Shown: positions 51,828 through 61,031, counted from the stretch's first letter. The stretch: 64,000 nt of DNA from Domibacillus aminovorans (GCF_001643235.1 NZ_LQWY01000022.1:46721-110720); one strand, 5' to 3'. Program-made: numbers and translations. The notes: a model not told the origin generated them from the sequence alone.

Positions 51828-51867
51828 AATTTAGAAGTACAGGCTTATACTAAAATGTTTTTAAAAA

Positions 51868-51917
51868 CAAAAAAGAGTTGCTCCCAGTCAGTTAATCACT
51901 GACTGGAGACAACTTTA
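51868..51917 (-). terminator. Terminator palindrome, dispersed-repeat copy E
   Basis: AGTTGTCTCCAGTCAGTGAT... on the minus strand, with arms CAGTCAGT/ACTGACTG and then TTTTTTG, directly after the HAD gene. It has the same orientation to its gene as copies A to D. Confidence 0.85.
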
Positions 51918-51919
51918 TT

Positions 51920-52498
51920 TCACTTTACTTTTTCAAAAAATGTCTCATCGTACGCATCGAGATAAACGTCCGCTTCAATGTCGGCGTTTTGGAACGAAAC
52001 GGTTTTAAGACCTGCTTCACGAGCGGGGATTAAATCAAGGGAACGATCACCAATCGCCCAATCAAGATCGTATTTTTCGTTCAAATAATGATAGGCAGCC
52101 GCATCCGGTTTACGTGGAAATCCATCATCTTCTGGACTGACAATTTCATCAAAGAAGTCAATTAACCCCCATTTTGTCAGCAATTCAATCGTTGATGCTT
52201 TCGTCCTATGTGTGACGATGACGTTCACATCAGCTGCCGCCAAAATCTCTTTTATGCCATCAAATGGAGGACTGCCTGCTTCAGATTGCTTATGATCCAG
52301 CTCTGTAAAAAGCGGCCGGAAATCTTCTGAAATACGATACTGCTGGAAGGCAAGTTTCGAGTTTCTTTTCAGCCAGCGAAGTGCTTCGTTCCGGTCAGTT
52401 GTCTCGCCGTGCGCCGCTTCATGTACCGCGATAAAACTATTGAGAATCGCTGGATATGTATCAAAAATGGTTCCATCTAAATCCCAAAGTAACTTCAT
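51920..52498 (-). CDS. HAD-family hydrolase (phosphoglycolate-phosphatase-like)
   Basis: About 192 residues. Nucleophile motif WDLDGTIFDTYP at residues 4-15, motif II IVTHRT near residue 95, and motif III/IV AIGDRSLDL near residue 153. A cap domain lies between. It hydrolyses a small phosphomonoester; substrate unknown. ATG 52498 is spaced from AAAGGAG; TTG 52507 is too close. Confidence 0.88.
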   Translation of the reverse strand: MKLLWDLDGTIFDTYPAILNSFIAVHEAAHGETTDRNEALRWLKRNSKLAFQQYRISEDFRPLFTELDHKQSEAGSPPFDGIKEILAAADVNVIVTHRTKASTIELLTKWGLIDFFDEIVSPEDDGFPRKPDAAAYHYLNEKYDLDWAIGDRSLDLIPAREAGLKTVSFQNADIEADVYLDAYDETFFEKVK

Positions 52499-52661
52499 AT
52501 CTCTCAATCTCCTTTATACATCATAACCTCATTGTACACTATTTTCAGACAATAATAACATGGTTGTTTACACAAATAATTCACATAAAAAAGAAGAAAT
52601 ATAAATAAAGCAGAAAAAGAAATACATGAAACTGATTTGTCGGAAAATAATTATTATTTAA

Positions 52662-52675
52662 TGAAAGCGGTTTAG
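52662..52675 (+). promoter_or_regulatory. Candidate cre site upstream of ackA
   Basis: TGAAAGCGGTTTAG matches cre (TGNAANCGNTNNCA) except for the final CA. CcpA activates ackA from an upstream cre in B. subtilis, so the position about 86 bases before the start is sensible. Confidence 0.45.
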
Positions 52676-52760
52676 GAAAAAATGAATGCTTGCTATTTAC
52701 ATGAGAACACGATATCTCTATATATAGAGGAAATTGTTCGATCTATACAGGGAGGATACA

Positions 52761-53954
52761 ATGTCTAAAGTAATTGCGATTAACGCAGGAAGTTCATCAT
52801 TAAAATTTCAGTTGTTTGACATGCCAAAAGAAGAGGTATTAACAAAAGGGTTGGTAGAACGAATCGGTTTATCTGATTCTGTTTTTTCGATGTTAACTCC
52901 TGCTGGTTCTACAGATAAAGAAGTAACAAACATTCCGGATCACGCGGTTGCCGTTCAAATGCTGCTAAGTAAATTAGTGTCTAAGGGCATCGTCGCATCT
53001 CTTGACGAAATTGACGGCATCGGCCACCGTGTCGTTCATGGTGGAGAAGCATTTAATGATTCCGTGTTAATTGATGAGGCGATACTTGCGCAAATTGAAG
53101 AATTATCAGAACTTGCGCCGCTGCACAATCCGGCTAATGTTACGGGTATTCGTGCTTTCCAAAACGTATTGCCAAACATACCGTCGATTGCAGTATTTGA
53201 TACAGCATTCCATCAAACGATGCCAGAGAAATCCTTTTTATACAGCCTGCCATATGAATATTATACAAAGTACGGCATCCGCAAATATGGTTTCCATGGA
53301 ACGTCACATAAATACGTAACCGAACGCGCAGCACAGCTGCTTGGCCGTCCGATTGAACATTTGCGTTTAATTTCATGCCACCTTGGCAATGGCGCGAGTA
53401 TTGCGGCGATCGATGGTGGTAAATCAATCGATACATCGATGGGCTTTACACCGCTTGCGGGCGTACCGATGGGCACACGTTCAGGAAACATTGATCCTGC
53501 TTTAATGCCATTCATTATGGAGAAAACGGGGCAAACGGCCGATGAAGTGCTTGATATATTAAACAAAAAAAGCGGCATGCTTGGCATTTCTGGTTTATCG
53601 AGCGACTTGCGTGACATTACCAAAGCTGCTGATGAAGGAAATGAACGAGCGGAAATAGCGCTTGAGGTATTCGCAAACAGCATCCATAAATACATTGGTT
53701 CTTACGCAGCAAGGATGTCCGGGGTTGATGCGATCATATTCACAGCCGGCATCGGTGAAAATGACATTGCCTCACGTGCCCGTATACTGCGCGGTCTTGA
53801 ATTCATGGGTGTTTACTGGGATTCCAGCCTCAATAACGTTCGCGGACAGGAAGCGCTTATCAGTTACCCGCATTCACCGGTTAAAGTGATTGTGATTCCA
53901 ACGAACGAAGAAGTGATGATCGCCCGTGATGTATTACGATTGACAGCGATTTAA
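52761..53954 (+). CDS. ackA: Acetate kinase
   Basis: About 397 residues, the usual length. Signatures are [16 protein letters not shown] near residue 5, HRVVHGGE near residue 87, the active-site [10 protein letters not shown] near residue 175 and FTAGIGEND near residue 325. It converts acetyl phosphate and ADP to acetate and ATP in overflow metabolism. ATG 52761 follows GGGAGG; the frame opens at 52734. Confidence 0.96.
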   Translation: MSKVIAINAGSSSLKFQLFDMPKEEVLTKGLVERIGLSDSVFSMLTPAGSTDKEVTNIPDHAVAVQMLLSKLVSKGIVASLDEIDGIGHRVVHGGEAFNDSVLIDEAILAQIEELSELAPLHNPANVTGIRAFQNVLPNIPSIAVFDTAFHQTMPEKSFLYSLPYEYYTKYGIRKYGFHGTSHKYVTERAAQLLGRPIEHLRLISCHLGNGASIAAIDGGKSIDTSMGFTPLAGVPMGTRSGNIDPALMPFIMEKTGQTADEVLDILNKKSGMLGISGLSSDLRDITKAADEGNERAEIALEVFANSIHKYIGSYAARMSGVDAIIFTAGIGENDIASRARILRGLEFMGVYWDSSLNNVRGQEALISYPHSPVKVIVIPTNEEVMIARDVLRLTAI

Positions 53955-54063
53955 TGTGGTATATCAACGTTTTTGGGTATTCCTTGTGGAAGTTGCAGAT
54001 TGGAAAATGGGCTTTTAAATTAAATATTTGGTGAAATAAAACCATAACCTTTATTTCACCCTG

Positions 54064-54112
54064 AACCCTCTTATGTGTCTGAAATTATCACACTTTAAGG
54101 GGGTTTTTTATT
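54064..54112 (+). terminator. Possible terminator downstream of ackA
   Basis: AACCCTCTT.TGTGT pairs with ACAC.TTAAGGGGGTT, then TTTTTTA. The stem is interrupted and it lies about 110 bases past the ackA stop. Confidence 0.5.
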
Positions 54113-54114
54113 TG

Positions 54115-54259
54115 GTGAAAAAGAAGAGAAAAACGAAGATTCAAGAGTCACTATCCATTGAAAAATATTAAGAAGCAGCAGGAGCAAGTTGATACATTAT
54201 CCGAAGATGAAATTATGAAGATGTTAAACGTTTTATATAGAACTACGATGTTAGTCTAA
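54115..54259 (+). pseudogene. Frameshifted small ORF, unknown
   Basis: GTG 54115 opens KKKRKTKIQESLSIEKY then stops. One frame over, KKQQEQVDTLSEDEIMKMLNV continues to a TAA at 54257. Joined, this would give about 48 residues, so a one-base shift near 54165 is likely. Function unknown. The rest of 53955-54570 holds no gene that I can see. Confidence 0.35.
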
Positions 54260-54569
54260 AAATGTTTTAGGTGATTAATGATTTATATTTTTCAATCGTT
54301 TTTAAAAGGTTCATTCTTAACGTAAATCAGGATATTTGTAGGATGCAAATTAACGATTGGAATTATATTTAGAAAGACTTCATTTATGACAATAATTTAG
54401 AATAGTGAAGCGGTGCCGAATATAACATGTTGTAAACAGGGTTAAGGAGGCGGTTTTCATTTGCGTTGGAGCTGTGAGTATTGCAAGCGATAGCGTTAAG
54501 TGATCTGTTTTTTCCTATTATGAAAGAACTGTTTTTTATGATTTTCATTACATAGAATAGCTTCGAATA

Positions 54570-54618
54570 TTTACATCACTTTAATGGATGTTTACTTATT
54601 TTTAATAGCAGATTAACA
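54570..54618 (+). promoter_or_regulatory. PhoP box upstream of alkaline phosphatase
   Basis: TTTACT, TTAATA and TTAACA occur at 54591, 54602 and 54613, exactly 11 bases apart. TTTACA (54570) and TTAATG (54581) precede them at 11 and 10 bases. This matches tandem TT(A/T/C)ACA repeats bound by phosphorylated PhoP. It lies about 60 bases before the phosphatase start. Confidence 0.8.
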
Positions 54619-54676
54619 GTTTTCCCTTATAGTAAATATTGTCATCATATTAAATTAACTTTCGGAGGTTATGTAG

Positions 54677-56077
54677 ATGTTTAAAAATAAGTCAATAAAA
54701 AAGCTTCTTCCAATTTGTGTTCTATCAACACTTGCATTGGGTAGCTGGGTTGGAACAATCCCTAATACAGACGCACAAGCCTCAGAAAAAAATCATGAGA
54801 GAGATAATGATAATACGAAAATTAAAAATGTTATTTTCTTAATCGGGGATGGAATGGGTGTATCTTATACTTCAGCCTACCGTTATTTAAAAGATGATCC
54901 TTCAACACCTGCAGTTGAAAGAACAGAATTTGATAAGTATCTTGTTGGACAACAGATGACATATCCAGAAGATCCTGCACAAAACGTAACAGATTCTGCT
55001 TCTGCCGCAACAGCAATGTCTGCCGGCGTAAAAACATATAATGCGGCCATTGGGGTGGATAACGACAAAACTGAAGTGAAAACCGTATTAGAGACTGCAA
55101 AAGAAAAAGGCAAAGCAACAGGTCTTGTCGCTACATCTGAAATTACACACGCAACACCCGCATCATTTGGTGCCCACGATGAAAACCGTAAAAATATGAA
55201 TGCTATTGCTGATGACTATTATGATGAATTAGTGAATGGCAAACATAAAATTGACGTTCTTCTCGGTGGCGGTTCTTCAAACTTTGTTCGTCCTGACCGT
55301 AACCTTACGGAAGAATTCCAAAAATCTGGATTTAGTTATGTAACAAACAAAGAACAACTTTCAAAGGATAAAAACGGACAGGTTCTCGGATTGTTTGCTT
55401 CGGGCGGTCTGCCAAAAATGATTGACCGTACAGAAGATATTCCATCTCTTCAAGATATGACATCATCAGCCATTCAACGCTTAAACAAGGATAAAGACGG
55501 CTTCTTCTTAATGGTCGAAGGAAGCCAAGTAGACTGGGCAGGACATGATAATGATATTGTTGGTGCAATGAGTGAGATGGAAGACTTTGAAAAAGCGGCT
55601 AAGGTTGCACTTGATTTTGCTAAAAAGGACAAGCATACCCTAGTTGTTATAACAGCTGACCATTCAACTGGCGGATACTCTATTGGTGCTGATGGAGTCT
55701 ATAACTGGTTTGGCCAGCCCATAAAAGCGGCTAAGCGCACACCTGACTTTATGGCAGCAGAAATTGCTAAAGGGGCAGATGTTGAAAAGACGTTAAAAAC
55801 ATATATTGATCAAAATCTATTAGCATTAACAGCACAAGAAATTCAATCTGTTAAAGAGGCAGCGGCGACTAAAAAAGTCACAGATATCGACAATGCCATC
55901 GAAACAATTTTTAACAAGCGTTCTCATACGGGCTGGACAACTGGCGGTCACACAGGTGAAGACGTACCTTTATATGCCTACGGACCTTATAAAGAACGAT
56001 TTGCAGGACAAATTGATAATACAGATAATGCTAAAATTATCTTTGATCTTTTAGGCGAATCAAAAAATAAAAAATAA
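54677..56077 (+). CDS. Secreted alkaline phosphatase
   Basis: A 466-residue exported enzyme. The signal peptide (about 1-35, ends AQAS) precedes IGDGMG (metal-binding Asp58), nucleophile Ser107 (VTDSASAAT), and C-terminal HTGWTTGGHTGEDVPLYAYGP with metal-binding His. It releases phosphate from esters outside the cell. ATG 54677 follows GGAGG. The PhoP box upstream means phosphate-starvation control. Confidence 0.95.
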   Translation: MFKNKSIKKLLPICVLSTLALGSWVGTIPNTDAQASEKNHERDNDNTKIKNVIFLIGDGMGVSYTSAYRYLKDDPSTPAVERTEFDKYLVGQQMTYPEDPAQNVTDSASAATAMSAGVKTYNAAIGVDNDKTEVKTVLETAKEKGKATGLVATSEITHATPASFGAHDENRKNMNAIADDYYDELVNGKHKIDVLLGGGSSNFVRPDRNLTEEFQKSGFSYVTNKEQLSKDKNGQVLGLFASGGLPKMIDRTEDIPSLQDMTSSAIQRLNKDKDGFFLMVEGSQVDWAGHDNDIVGAMSEMEDFEKAAKVALDFAKKDKHTLVVITADHSTGGYSIGADGVYNWFGQPIKAAKRTPDFMAAEIAKGADVEKTLKTYIDQNLLALTAQEIQSVKEAAATKKVTDIDNAIETIFNKRSHTGWTTGGHTGEDVPLYAYGPYKERFAGQIDNTDNAKIIFDLLGESKNKK

Positions 56078-56093
56078 CACACATTAATAAAAA

Positions 56094-56132
56094 GATCCCG
56101 TTGCTCTCTAAAAGCAGCGGGTGCTTTTATTA
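56094..56132 (+). terminator. Terminator after phosphatase gene
   Basis: CCCGTTGCT and AGCAGCGGG arms around CTCTAAA, followed by TGCTTTTA. Confidence 0.8.
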
Positions 56133-56156
56133 TGCTGAAATTTTAGGGGGATTCCT

Positions 56157-56819
56157 TTGAAAAGATTGTCTTATATCCTGATTTCTCTATTAGTTCTTAC
56201 TGGCTGTTCAGCAGCAAATAAAGCTGAGAATCAAGCTACTGAAGATCAAGTGAATATAATTGACCAAACGGAAAAATCGGACCAAACTGTAAAAAAAGAT
56301 GTATATGTGCCCAACCCGCAAATAACGGACGACATTAATCTTGTGAAAGTTGGAGAAACCGTAATCGATGATAAAGGAGAGCTCATACTAAAATCTTATA
56401 AGAACATCAATAAAACGGTTAAGATAGGCGCGGTTGAAATGATCGTAAAAGAAGTAAAAGTGATGCATTTTGTTCCAGATTACAGCATGATTGATTTTTT
56501 TCATGCCTATACTCATGAAGAAGAGTTTGACTTTGTTAAAGTGGGCGTAGCAGTTAAAAATACATCTAATGAGGATGTAAAGTTCACACCGGTTGCTTTT
56601 GTTAAGACGAGCAGCGGTGAGCACAAAACATGGGAAGAGGACATTTATCTCGAAGAATTGAATGGAGAAATACAAAGAAACGGTGTTAGGAAAGGCAATA
56701 TGGGCTTTATACTTGAAAACATGGATGACATTAAATCAATTGAGATTCTAACAAGCGATGTTGTTAATAACAAGGACGTAAGTGTCGAAAAAGCGAAAAA
56801 TATAACAATCGATCTTTAA
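56157..56819 (+). CDS. Putative lipoprotein, function unknown
   Basis: A 220-residue exported protein. Lipobox LTGC gives Cys near residue 18. An acidic/Gln linker (about 20-60) precedes a beta-rich domain with VGVAVKNTSNEDVKFTP near residue 140, the pattern of DUF4352-like immunoglobulin folds. TTG 56157 follows GGGGGA. Downstream of the phosphatase and possibly partly cotranscribed. Confidence 0.75.
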   Translation: MKRLSYILISLLVLTGCSAANKAENQATEDQVNIIDQTEKSDQTVKKDVYVPNPQITDDINLVKVGETVIDDKGELILKSYKNINKTVKIGAVEMIVKEVKVMHFVPDYSMIDFFHAYTHEEEFDFVKVGVAVKNTSNEDVKFTPVAFVKTSSGEHKTWEEDIYLEELNGEIQRNGVRKGNMGFILENMDDIKSIEILTSDVVNNKDVSVEKAKNITIDL

Positions 56820-56966
56820 TGGAGAGCCCGTTCGTAAAAGTACACCTTAATAGACTATATAAAAATGAATGATTTAACGTCTATTAATTATATAAAATAA
56901 ACCTTTATATACTAAGATGTAAAATTATAAAGGCTTCGAGCAGCTATCAAAATATTATATTGCATT

Positions 56967-57004
56967 AAAAATCCCCCAAACTTTAAAGAGTTTGGGGGAT
57001 TTTG
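56967..57004. terminator. Bidirectional terminator
   Basis: AAAATCCCCCAAAC and GTTTGGGGGATTTT arms around TTTAAAGA, between convergent genes. Confidence 0.92.
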
Positions 57005-57019
57005 TGATGGATATATCCT

Positions 57020-57532
57020 TTATTTAGGAGATGGGAATCTAGCTGCTTCAAAGTGGCTAGAATTAAGCCGAGGAGGCGTAGGATTATCTGGCACGATGAT
57101 ACCATTCACAGATGCTTGGGCAAAGACCTCTACCTGATCTCTGGCATTTAAATTAAGGATAGTAGTAACAGCAAGTATATTTGTGAAATTTGGTAGTGGT
57201 CCAAAGAAATCATTATCAACTGCTACATTAATGCCATTTACACGAATACCTAACAAAACGCTATGATTTACATCCGCCGCAGGATCAAACGCAATAGTTG
57301 CAATGATGGAATATACTCCATCTTTTCTTGGAACAAATCTGGATGCAATAGGATTATATTCATTCGCTAGATCGAATTGCTGGTTTTCAAATAAAACTTT
57401 CATAGGCACGTTTGGGATAAGAGGTTGAGGTATAAATTTAGTGGCTCTAAAAGCTGATGCTCTTACTAGTTTATTTAACTTTCTATCTTTGCAGGGTTCT
57501 TTCTTTTTACAATCATGCTTGTGATCATTCAT
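57020..57532 (-). CDS. C1q/TNF-like jelly-roll protein, possible spore-surface protein
   Basis: A 170-residue protein. A short Lys/Cys/His-rich N-terminus (HDCKKKEPCKDRK) precedes a C1q-like beta domain with SAFRATKF, PMKVLFENQQFD, GVYSIIATIAFD and VNGINVAVDNDFF. C1q-like folds occur in exosporium proteins such as BclA. No signal peptide is seen, as expected of a mother-cell-made spore protein, but that role is inference. ATG 57532 follows AAAGGATG. Confidence 0.7.
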   Translation of the reverse strand: MNDHKHDCKKKEPCKDRKLNKLVRASAFRATKFIPQPLIPNVPMKVLFENQQFDLANEYNPIASRFVPRKDGVYSIIATIAFDPAADVNHSVLLGIRVNGINVAVDNDFFGPLPNFTNILAVTTILNLNARDQVEVFAQASVNGIIVPDNPTPPRLNSSHFEAARFPSPK

Positions 57533-57606
57533 ATTATCTCACATCCTTTCATTCTTTTACTTCATATTATTCAGTAAGTGTCATAAGTTCTTGTACACCA
57601 TTCTCC

Positions 57607-57665
57607 GTTACTTTGAAAATATTAAATAATTTTCAAAGTAACTAATAAAATTTTGATTTTATTAG
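57607..57665. repeat. Two abutting perfect inverted repeats
   Basis: GTTACTTTGAAAAT pairs with ATTTTCAAAGTAAC around an eight-base loop (57607-57642). Then CTAATAAAAT pairs with ATTTTATTAG (57642-57665) around four bases. They share one base. No gene lies within 57533-57860. Function unknown; possible mobile-element end or RNA switch. Confidence 0.75.
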
Positions 57666-57860
57666 TGAAAAGTTAGCAGTTGCAAACGAAATTAACAAAG
57701 CAATGGAAATGTAAAAATTGGCGGGTATTATTACCTGACTATCATGGATCTTGATGTCATGACACACTTCGCAAAACTACTAAGAAACATATATAATGAT
57801 ATGGTTGTTTAAAATTACGAAGCAATGAAAAATGAAATGCTAGGATGAGAGGATAGAGAT

Positions 57861-58280
57861 ATGAAAGAAATGTTTATTGAGTTCACAAAAAATGGTTCAG
57901 TGTATGAGTTATCAATCTTTGAAGACCTTTTGAAAATCACTCAAGATGGGAATGTTATCCATATTCAACTTAGCAACATATATCAACAGCCATTGCTTGA
58001 TATTGGATTAGAAAATTTAAACTACATCGTAGGCAACCTTAGTGAATACATAGAGTTCTGTGAAACGAATCAAATATACAAAGGTATTGAATTTGATGCT
58101 GATGAGTGGGAGAAGCATACAAAGATTTATGCTACGATGCGATATGCTTCTCCAGATGGAAAAATAAACCTCTATAAAAAACAAATTGACAGTGTTCAAG
58201 GGAACATGCGAGGTTTTCATGGAGATAGTTTGATTGCAGAAAAATACTATCCATTCGTTTCTAGTAAAGCAACCAAGTGA
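57861..58280 (+). CDS. Hypothetical 139-residue protein
   Basis: A soluble protein with an N-terminal beta-rich segment (FIEFTKNGSVYELSI) and YPFVSSK near the end. No family recognised. ATG 57861 follows GAGAGGATAGAG. It lies in a stretch of small unknown genes before the recombinase remnants. Size and context would fit an immunity protein, but nothing in it proves that. Confidence 0.6.
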   Translation: MKEMFIEFTKNGSVYELSIFEDLLKITQDGNVIHIQLSNIYQQPLLDIGLENLNYIVGNLSEYIEFCETNQIYKGIEFDADEWEKHTKIYATMRYASPDGKINLYKKQIDSVQGNMRGFHGDSLIAEKYYPFVSSKATK

Positions 58281-58403
58281 ACCAAGCAAGAGTGTTGTCA
58301 AAAAAGAATGGTCTAGGGATGATTTGATTAAGCATCTGAATAGAGACGCAGGAAGAAAAATTTATAATTTGTAAAATGAGACTTTTATTAGGAGGTAGGA
58401 GCA

Positions 58404-58664
58404 TTGAGTGATTATAAAATGACAGCAGCGGTAGACATACTTCCACTGGTTAGCGACAAGATGTTTTATATGATTAAAGGCGTAGACTTGGCGAAGAAAG
58501 AAGACTTCAATCTGGATGCTGAAAGCATGCGTGAACTTATGCTCGCTCTTAGAAAAAAGATTGAGGCAGAAGGATTAAGCAGTAGCGATGTTCACATCGT
58601 AGGCGAATTCAGCGATGACTGTTTAACCGATGATGACAGGATTATTTGGGAAACAGACAATTAA
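58404..58664 (+). CDS. Hypothetical 86-residue acidic protein
   Basis: TTG 58404 follows a strong GGAGGTAGGAG. The product is helical and acidic (ESMRELMLALRKKIEAEGL, then FSDDCLTDDDR). No family recognised. About 120 bases after the preceding hypothetical gene. Confidence 0.55.
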   Translation: MSDYKMTAAVDILPLVSDKMFYMIKGVDLAKKEDFNLDAESMRELMLALRKKIEAEGLSSSDVHIVGEFSDDCLTDDDRIIWETDN

Positions 58665-58725
58665 CGAACTAGATTCGATAAGAGCGATTTTTTAGAAATA
58701 GTCAACTTAAATCTAATAAACAGTT

Positions 58726-58923
58726 ATGGGGGAAAATGATATAAAATTCGGTTATGCGAGGGTTTCAACAATTGCACAGGAACTTACTGTACAGATTGAG
58801 GAATTAAATAACAAGCAAGGCAGGATCAATAACATGATTTTGACTGCAAGAAGATTATGTGTAAAGAAAAAGCATCCATTTATGAGAAAAAATAAAACAG
58901 TACCTTGCAATAATCAGTACTGA
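58726..58923 (+). pseudogene. Serine-recombinase (resolvase) N-terminal fragment
   Basis: FGYARVSTIAQELTVQIEEL near residues 8-27 is the start of a Tn3/Hin-type resolvase, including the catalytic Ser in RVST. Similarity stops after about 30 residues, and the rest of a 180-residue enzyme is missing. It directly precedes the second PadR module and marks an old mobile-element boundary. Confidence 0.8.
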
Positions 58924-58984
58924 ATGATATTATACATGTAATCGGTAATAATTATAGGTCACTACTGTATAATGTATTGTAGTG
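58899..58984 (+). promoter_or_regulatory. PadR operators of module 2
   Basis: CACTAC...GTAGTG around TGTATAATGTATT (58960-58984) overlays a TATAAT -10. Upstream AGTACCTTGCAATAATCAGTACT (58899-58922) mirrors the repeats before module 1. Conserved in place but not in spacer sequence, so probably both bound by PadR. Confidence 0.6.
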
Positions 58985-59004
58985 AGGATAGAGGTGAGAA
59001 ACGA

Positions 59005-59328
59005 TTGAATGTTCAATTTAAAAAAGGTGTCTTAGAGCTGTGTGTGCTTGTTCTCTTAGATAAGCAGGACCGCTACGGCTACGAATTGGTGCAGAGGATT
59101 TCCGACCAGATCGAAATATCTGAAGGCTCTGTCTACCCGCTGTTAAGACGATTAACAAAGGAAGAATACTTCACTACCTATTTGCAGGAATCATCGGAAG
59201 GCCCTTCACGCAAGTACTACAAATTAACAGACAAAGGAAGAGAGTATCTTCATGAGCTGATTGCCGAGTGGCATGAATTTACCAGGGGTGTAAATCAATT
59301 AATAAAAGAGGGTGAACACATTGAATAA
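59005..59328 (+). CDS. PadR-family transcriptional regulator, module 2
   Basis: About 107 residues, over 85 percent identical by eye to the PadR protein at 9142 ([27 protein letters not shown]). TTG 59005 follows GAGGTGA. The stop overlaps the next gene by eight bases, exactly as in module 1. Because the recognition helix is unchanged, the two regulators may bind both promoters. Confidence 0.9.
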   Translation: MNVQFKKGVLELCVLVLLDKQDRYGYELVQRISDQIEISEGSVYPLLRRLTKEEYFTTYLQESSEGPSRKYYKLTDKGREYLHELIAEWHEFTRGVNQLIKEGEHIE

Positions 59329-59881
59329 AAAGCAATTTTTGCAGCAGTTAGACGATTCCCTGCAAAAGCTGCCGCACGATGAACGGCGCGATATTTTGCA
59401 GGATTATGAAGAGTATTTTACCATCGGGCTTGAAGAAGGAAAAACAGAAGAAGAAATCGCTGTTTCCCTCGGTTCGCCCCGTCAGATCGGGAAAGAGCTG
59501 TCCGCTTCTCATCAGGTGGAAAAAGCCCATACAACGGCAACCGCCAGAAATGTCATGCGGGCTGTCTGGGCGGTCATTGGGCTCGGGTTTTTCAACCTTG
59601 TTATTGTGCTCGGACCATTTATTGCGCTGGTGGGCGTGCTGGCAGCCGGCTGGGCGGCAGGAGGCGCTTTTGTGGTCTCCCCGCTGCTCGTACTTTTCAG
59701 CAATCTAGTCAATTGGGGTACTTTTCAGTGGTTTGATGCCTTCGTTTCCATCGCTCTGTGCGGAATCGGGCTGTTTATCGTCATCGGCATGTTTTTTGCG
59801 ACAAAAGCAATCACAAAAGGATTTCTCCGTTATTTAAAATTTAACGCATCTCTTGTGAAAGGCGGCCTACGGCATGATTAA
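59321..59881 (+). CDS. DUF1700 membrane protein, module 2
   Basis: About 186 residues, a clear paralogue of the protein at 9458. The N-terminal helices ([13 protein letters not shown] ... [19 protein letters not shown]) and two or three C-terminal membrane segments are kept. Codons are richer in G and C than in module 1. TTG 59321 follows AGAGGGTGA and replaces the ATG of module 1. Confidence 0.85.
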   Translation: MNKKQFLQQLDDSLQKLPHDERRDILQDYEEYFTIGLEEGKTEEEIAVSLGSPRQIGKELSASHQVEKAHTTATARNVMRAVWAVIGLGFFNLVIVLGPFIALVGVLAAGWAAGGAFVVSPLLVLFSNLVNWGTFQWFDAFVSIALCGIGLFIVIGMFFATKAITKGFLRYLKFNASLVKGGLRHD

Positions 59882-60671
59882 AAAAATCTCAATTCTGGCA
59901 CTGGCTCTGTTGCTCATCGGCGGAGCGGGAAGTGCGTTAACATTCAGCAAGGCAAACACAGCTCTTCTTGTTTCAGAAGAAAAAGAAGTCAGCGCCGTAA
60001 ATGTGAAGGAGATACAGCTAGAAACCGATAACGCAGCTGTGGAAATCATCCCGGTAAAGGATTCCGCTGCCAAAATAGAGGTAACCGGCAAGCAGAACCC
60101 AGACTATACACTCGATTTCGAGGCAGACGTACAAGGAGATACATTGGTAGTCAAACTGGATCAGCAGCAGCGGAAATGGTTCAATTTTAGTTTTATTTTC
60201 TCTTCCTTGACGTTAAAGGTCTATCTTCCGGAAAAAACCTATCAGTCCATGCGCGTTGCCAACAATAATGGCCGCGTAGAGCTTGGGCAATTGCTTGTGA
60301 AAAAATTGAACGTCCAAACAGACAATGGGCAAATTGACTTGCGGGATATTGTATCGGATGATGTGACGGTCGAAGCAGACAATGGAAAGATTTCAATCGA
60401 CCATGTAGAGGGAGCGCTGAAAGGCAGAGTCAGCAACGGAAACATCAAGGTGTTAACAAAAGACCTGGACCGACCTATTCAGCTGAAAAACAATAACGGC
60501 AGCATCGTTATCCAAACGGAAACGGGACCGACAAATGCACGGTTTGAGGTGCACAAAGACAACGGAGAAATTAATATCCTTGATCAATACAGCGGCAATG
60601 CCCAATTTGGCAAAGGCGAAAATTTGATCGAGTTAACAACAAATAACGGAAAAATCGAAGTAACAAAATAA
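59874..60671 (+). CDS. DUF4097 exported protein, module 2
   Basis: 265 residues: an N-terminal anchor (about 3-22), then NNGRVEL, DNGQIDL, DNGKISI, SNGNIKV, NNGSIVI and NNGKIEV strands of the DUF4097 repeat. About 45 residues shorter than the module 1 copy, with fewer repeats. The start overlaps DUF1700 by eight bases. Confidence 0.85.
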   Translation: MIKKISILALALLLIGGAGSALTFSKANTALLVSEEKEVSAVNVKEIQLETDNAAVEIIPVKDSAAKIEVTGKQNPDYTLDFEADVQGDTLVVKLDQQQRKWFNFSFIFSSLTLKVYLPEKTYQSMRVANNNGRVELGQLLVKKLNVQTDNGQIDLRDIVSDDVTVEADNGKISIDHVEGALKGRVSNGNIKVLTKDLDRPIQLKNNNGSIVIQTETGPTNARFEVHKDNGEINILDQYSGNAQFGKGENLIELTTNNGKIEVTK

Positions 60672-60695
60672 TCCGCTAGTTTAGCTATTTCATAC

Positions 60696-60729
60696 AAAGC
60701 AGGCAGGAAGTCCATCGCTGCCTGCTTTG
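60696..60729 (+). terminator. Terminator after PadR module 2
   Basis: AAAGCAGGCAG and CTGCCTGCTTT arms around GAAGTCCATCG, then TGTATTG. Confidence 0.85.
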
Positions 60730-60793
60730 TATTGGCTGCAGCCGGCAGTAATCGTTTAAAAAGTGCTGTTTCATCTGCTAGAGTAGTCAATAC

Positions 60794-60996
60794 ATGGAAT
60801 TAGCCGGATTGAATCCCACAGACTATACAGGGATAGTTTAAGAAGCGGATTGGCTACGTCAGCGTCAGAAGAAGGGATGAATGACAGAAGTGTCATAAAG
60901 CAGACAGGTCACAAGACACGGCACATGGTTGATCGTTACGTTCAAGAAGGGAACCGATACAAGAATAATGCCAGCAGCATATTGAGAAGTTTATAA
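60794..60996 (+). pseudogene. Tyrosine-recombinase (integrase) C-terminal fragment
   Basis: LAGLNPTDYTG, then a frameshift, then DSLRSGLATSASEEGM, VIKQTGHKTRHMVDRYV and QEGNRYKNNASS. This is the C-terminal catalytic end of a phage-type integrase with the LRSG Arg, TGHK His and the final Tyr. The N-terminal two thirds are missing and one base is lost or gained near 60832. Lies just past the terminator of module 2. Confidence 0.85.
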
Positions 60997-61006
60997 AGTA
61001 ACAATG

Positions 61007-61031
61007 ACACGTCATAATGGCGTGTTTTTTA
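61007..61031 (+). terminator. Terminator-like hairpin after integrase remnant
   Basis: ACACG and CGTGT arms followed by TTTTTTA. 61032-61187 holds nothing I can identify. Confidence 0.55.

Noticed and set aside
53140..53695. Antisense frames within ackA
   Set aside because: Typical shadow frames of a highly biased conserved gene.
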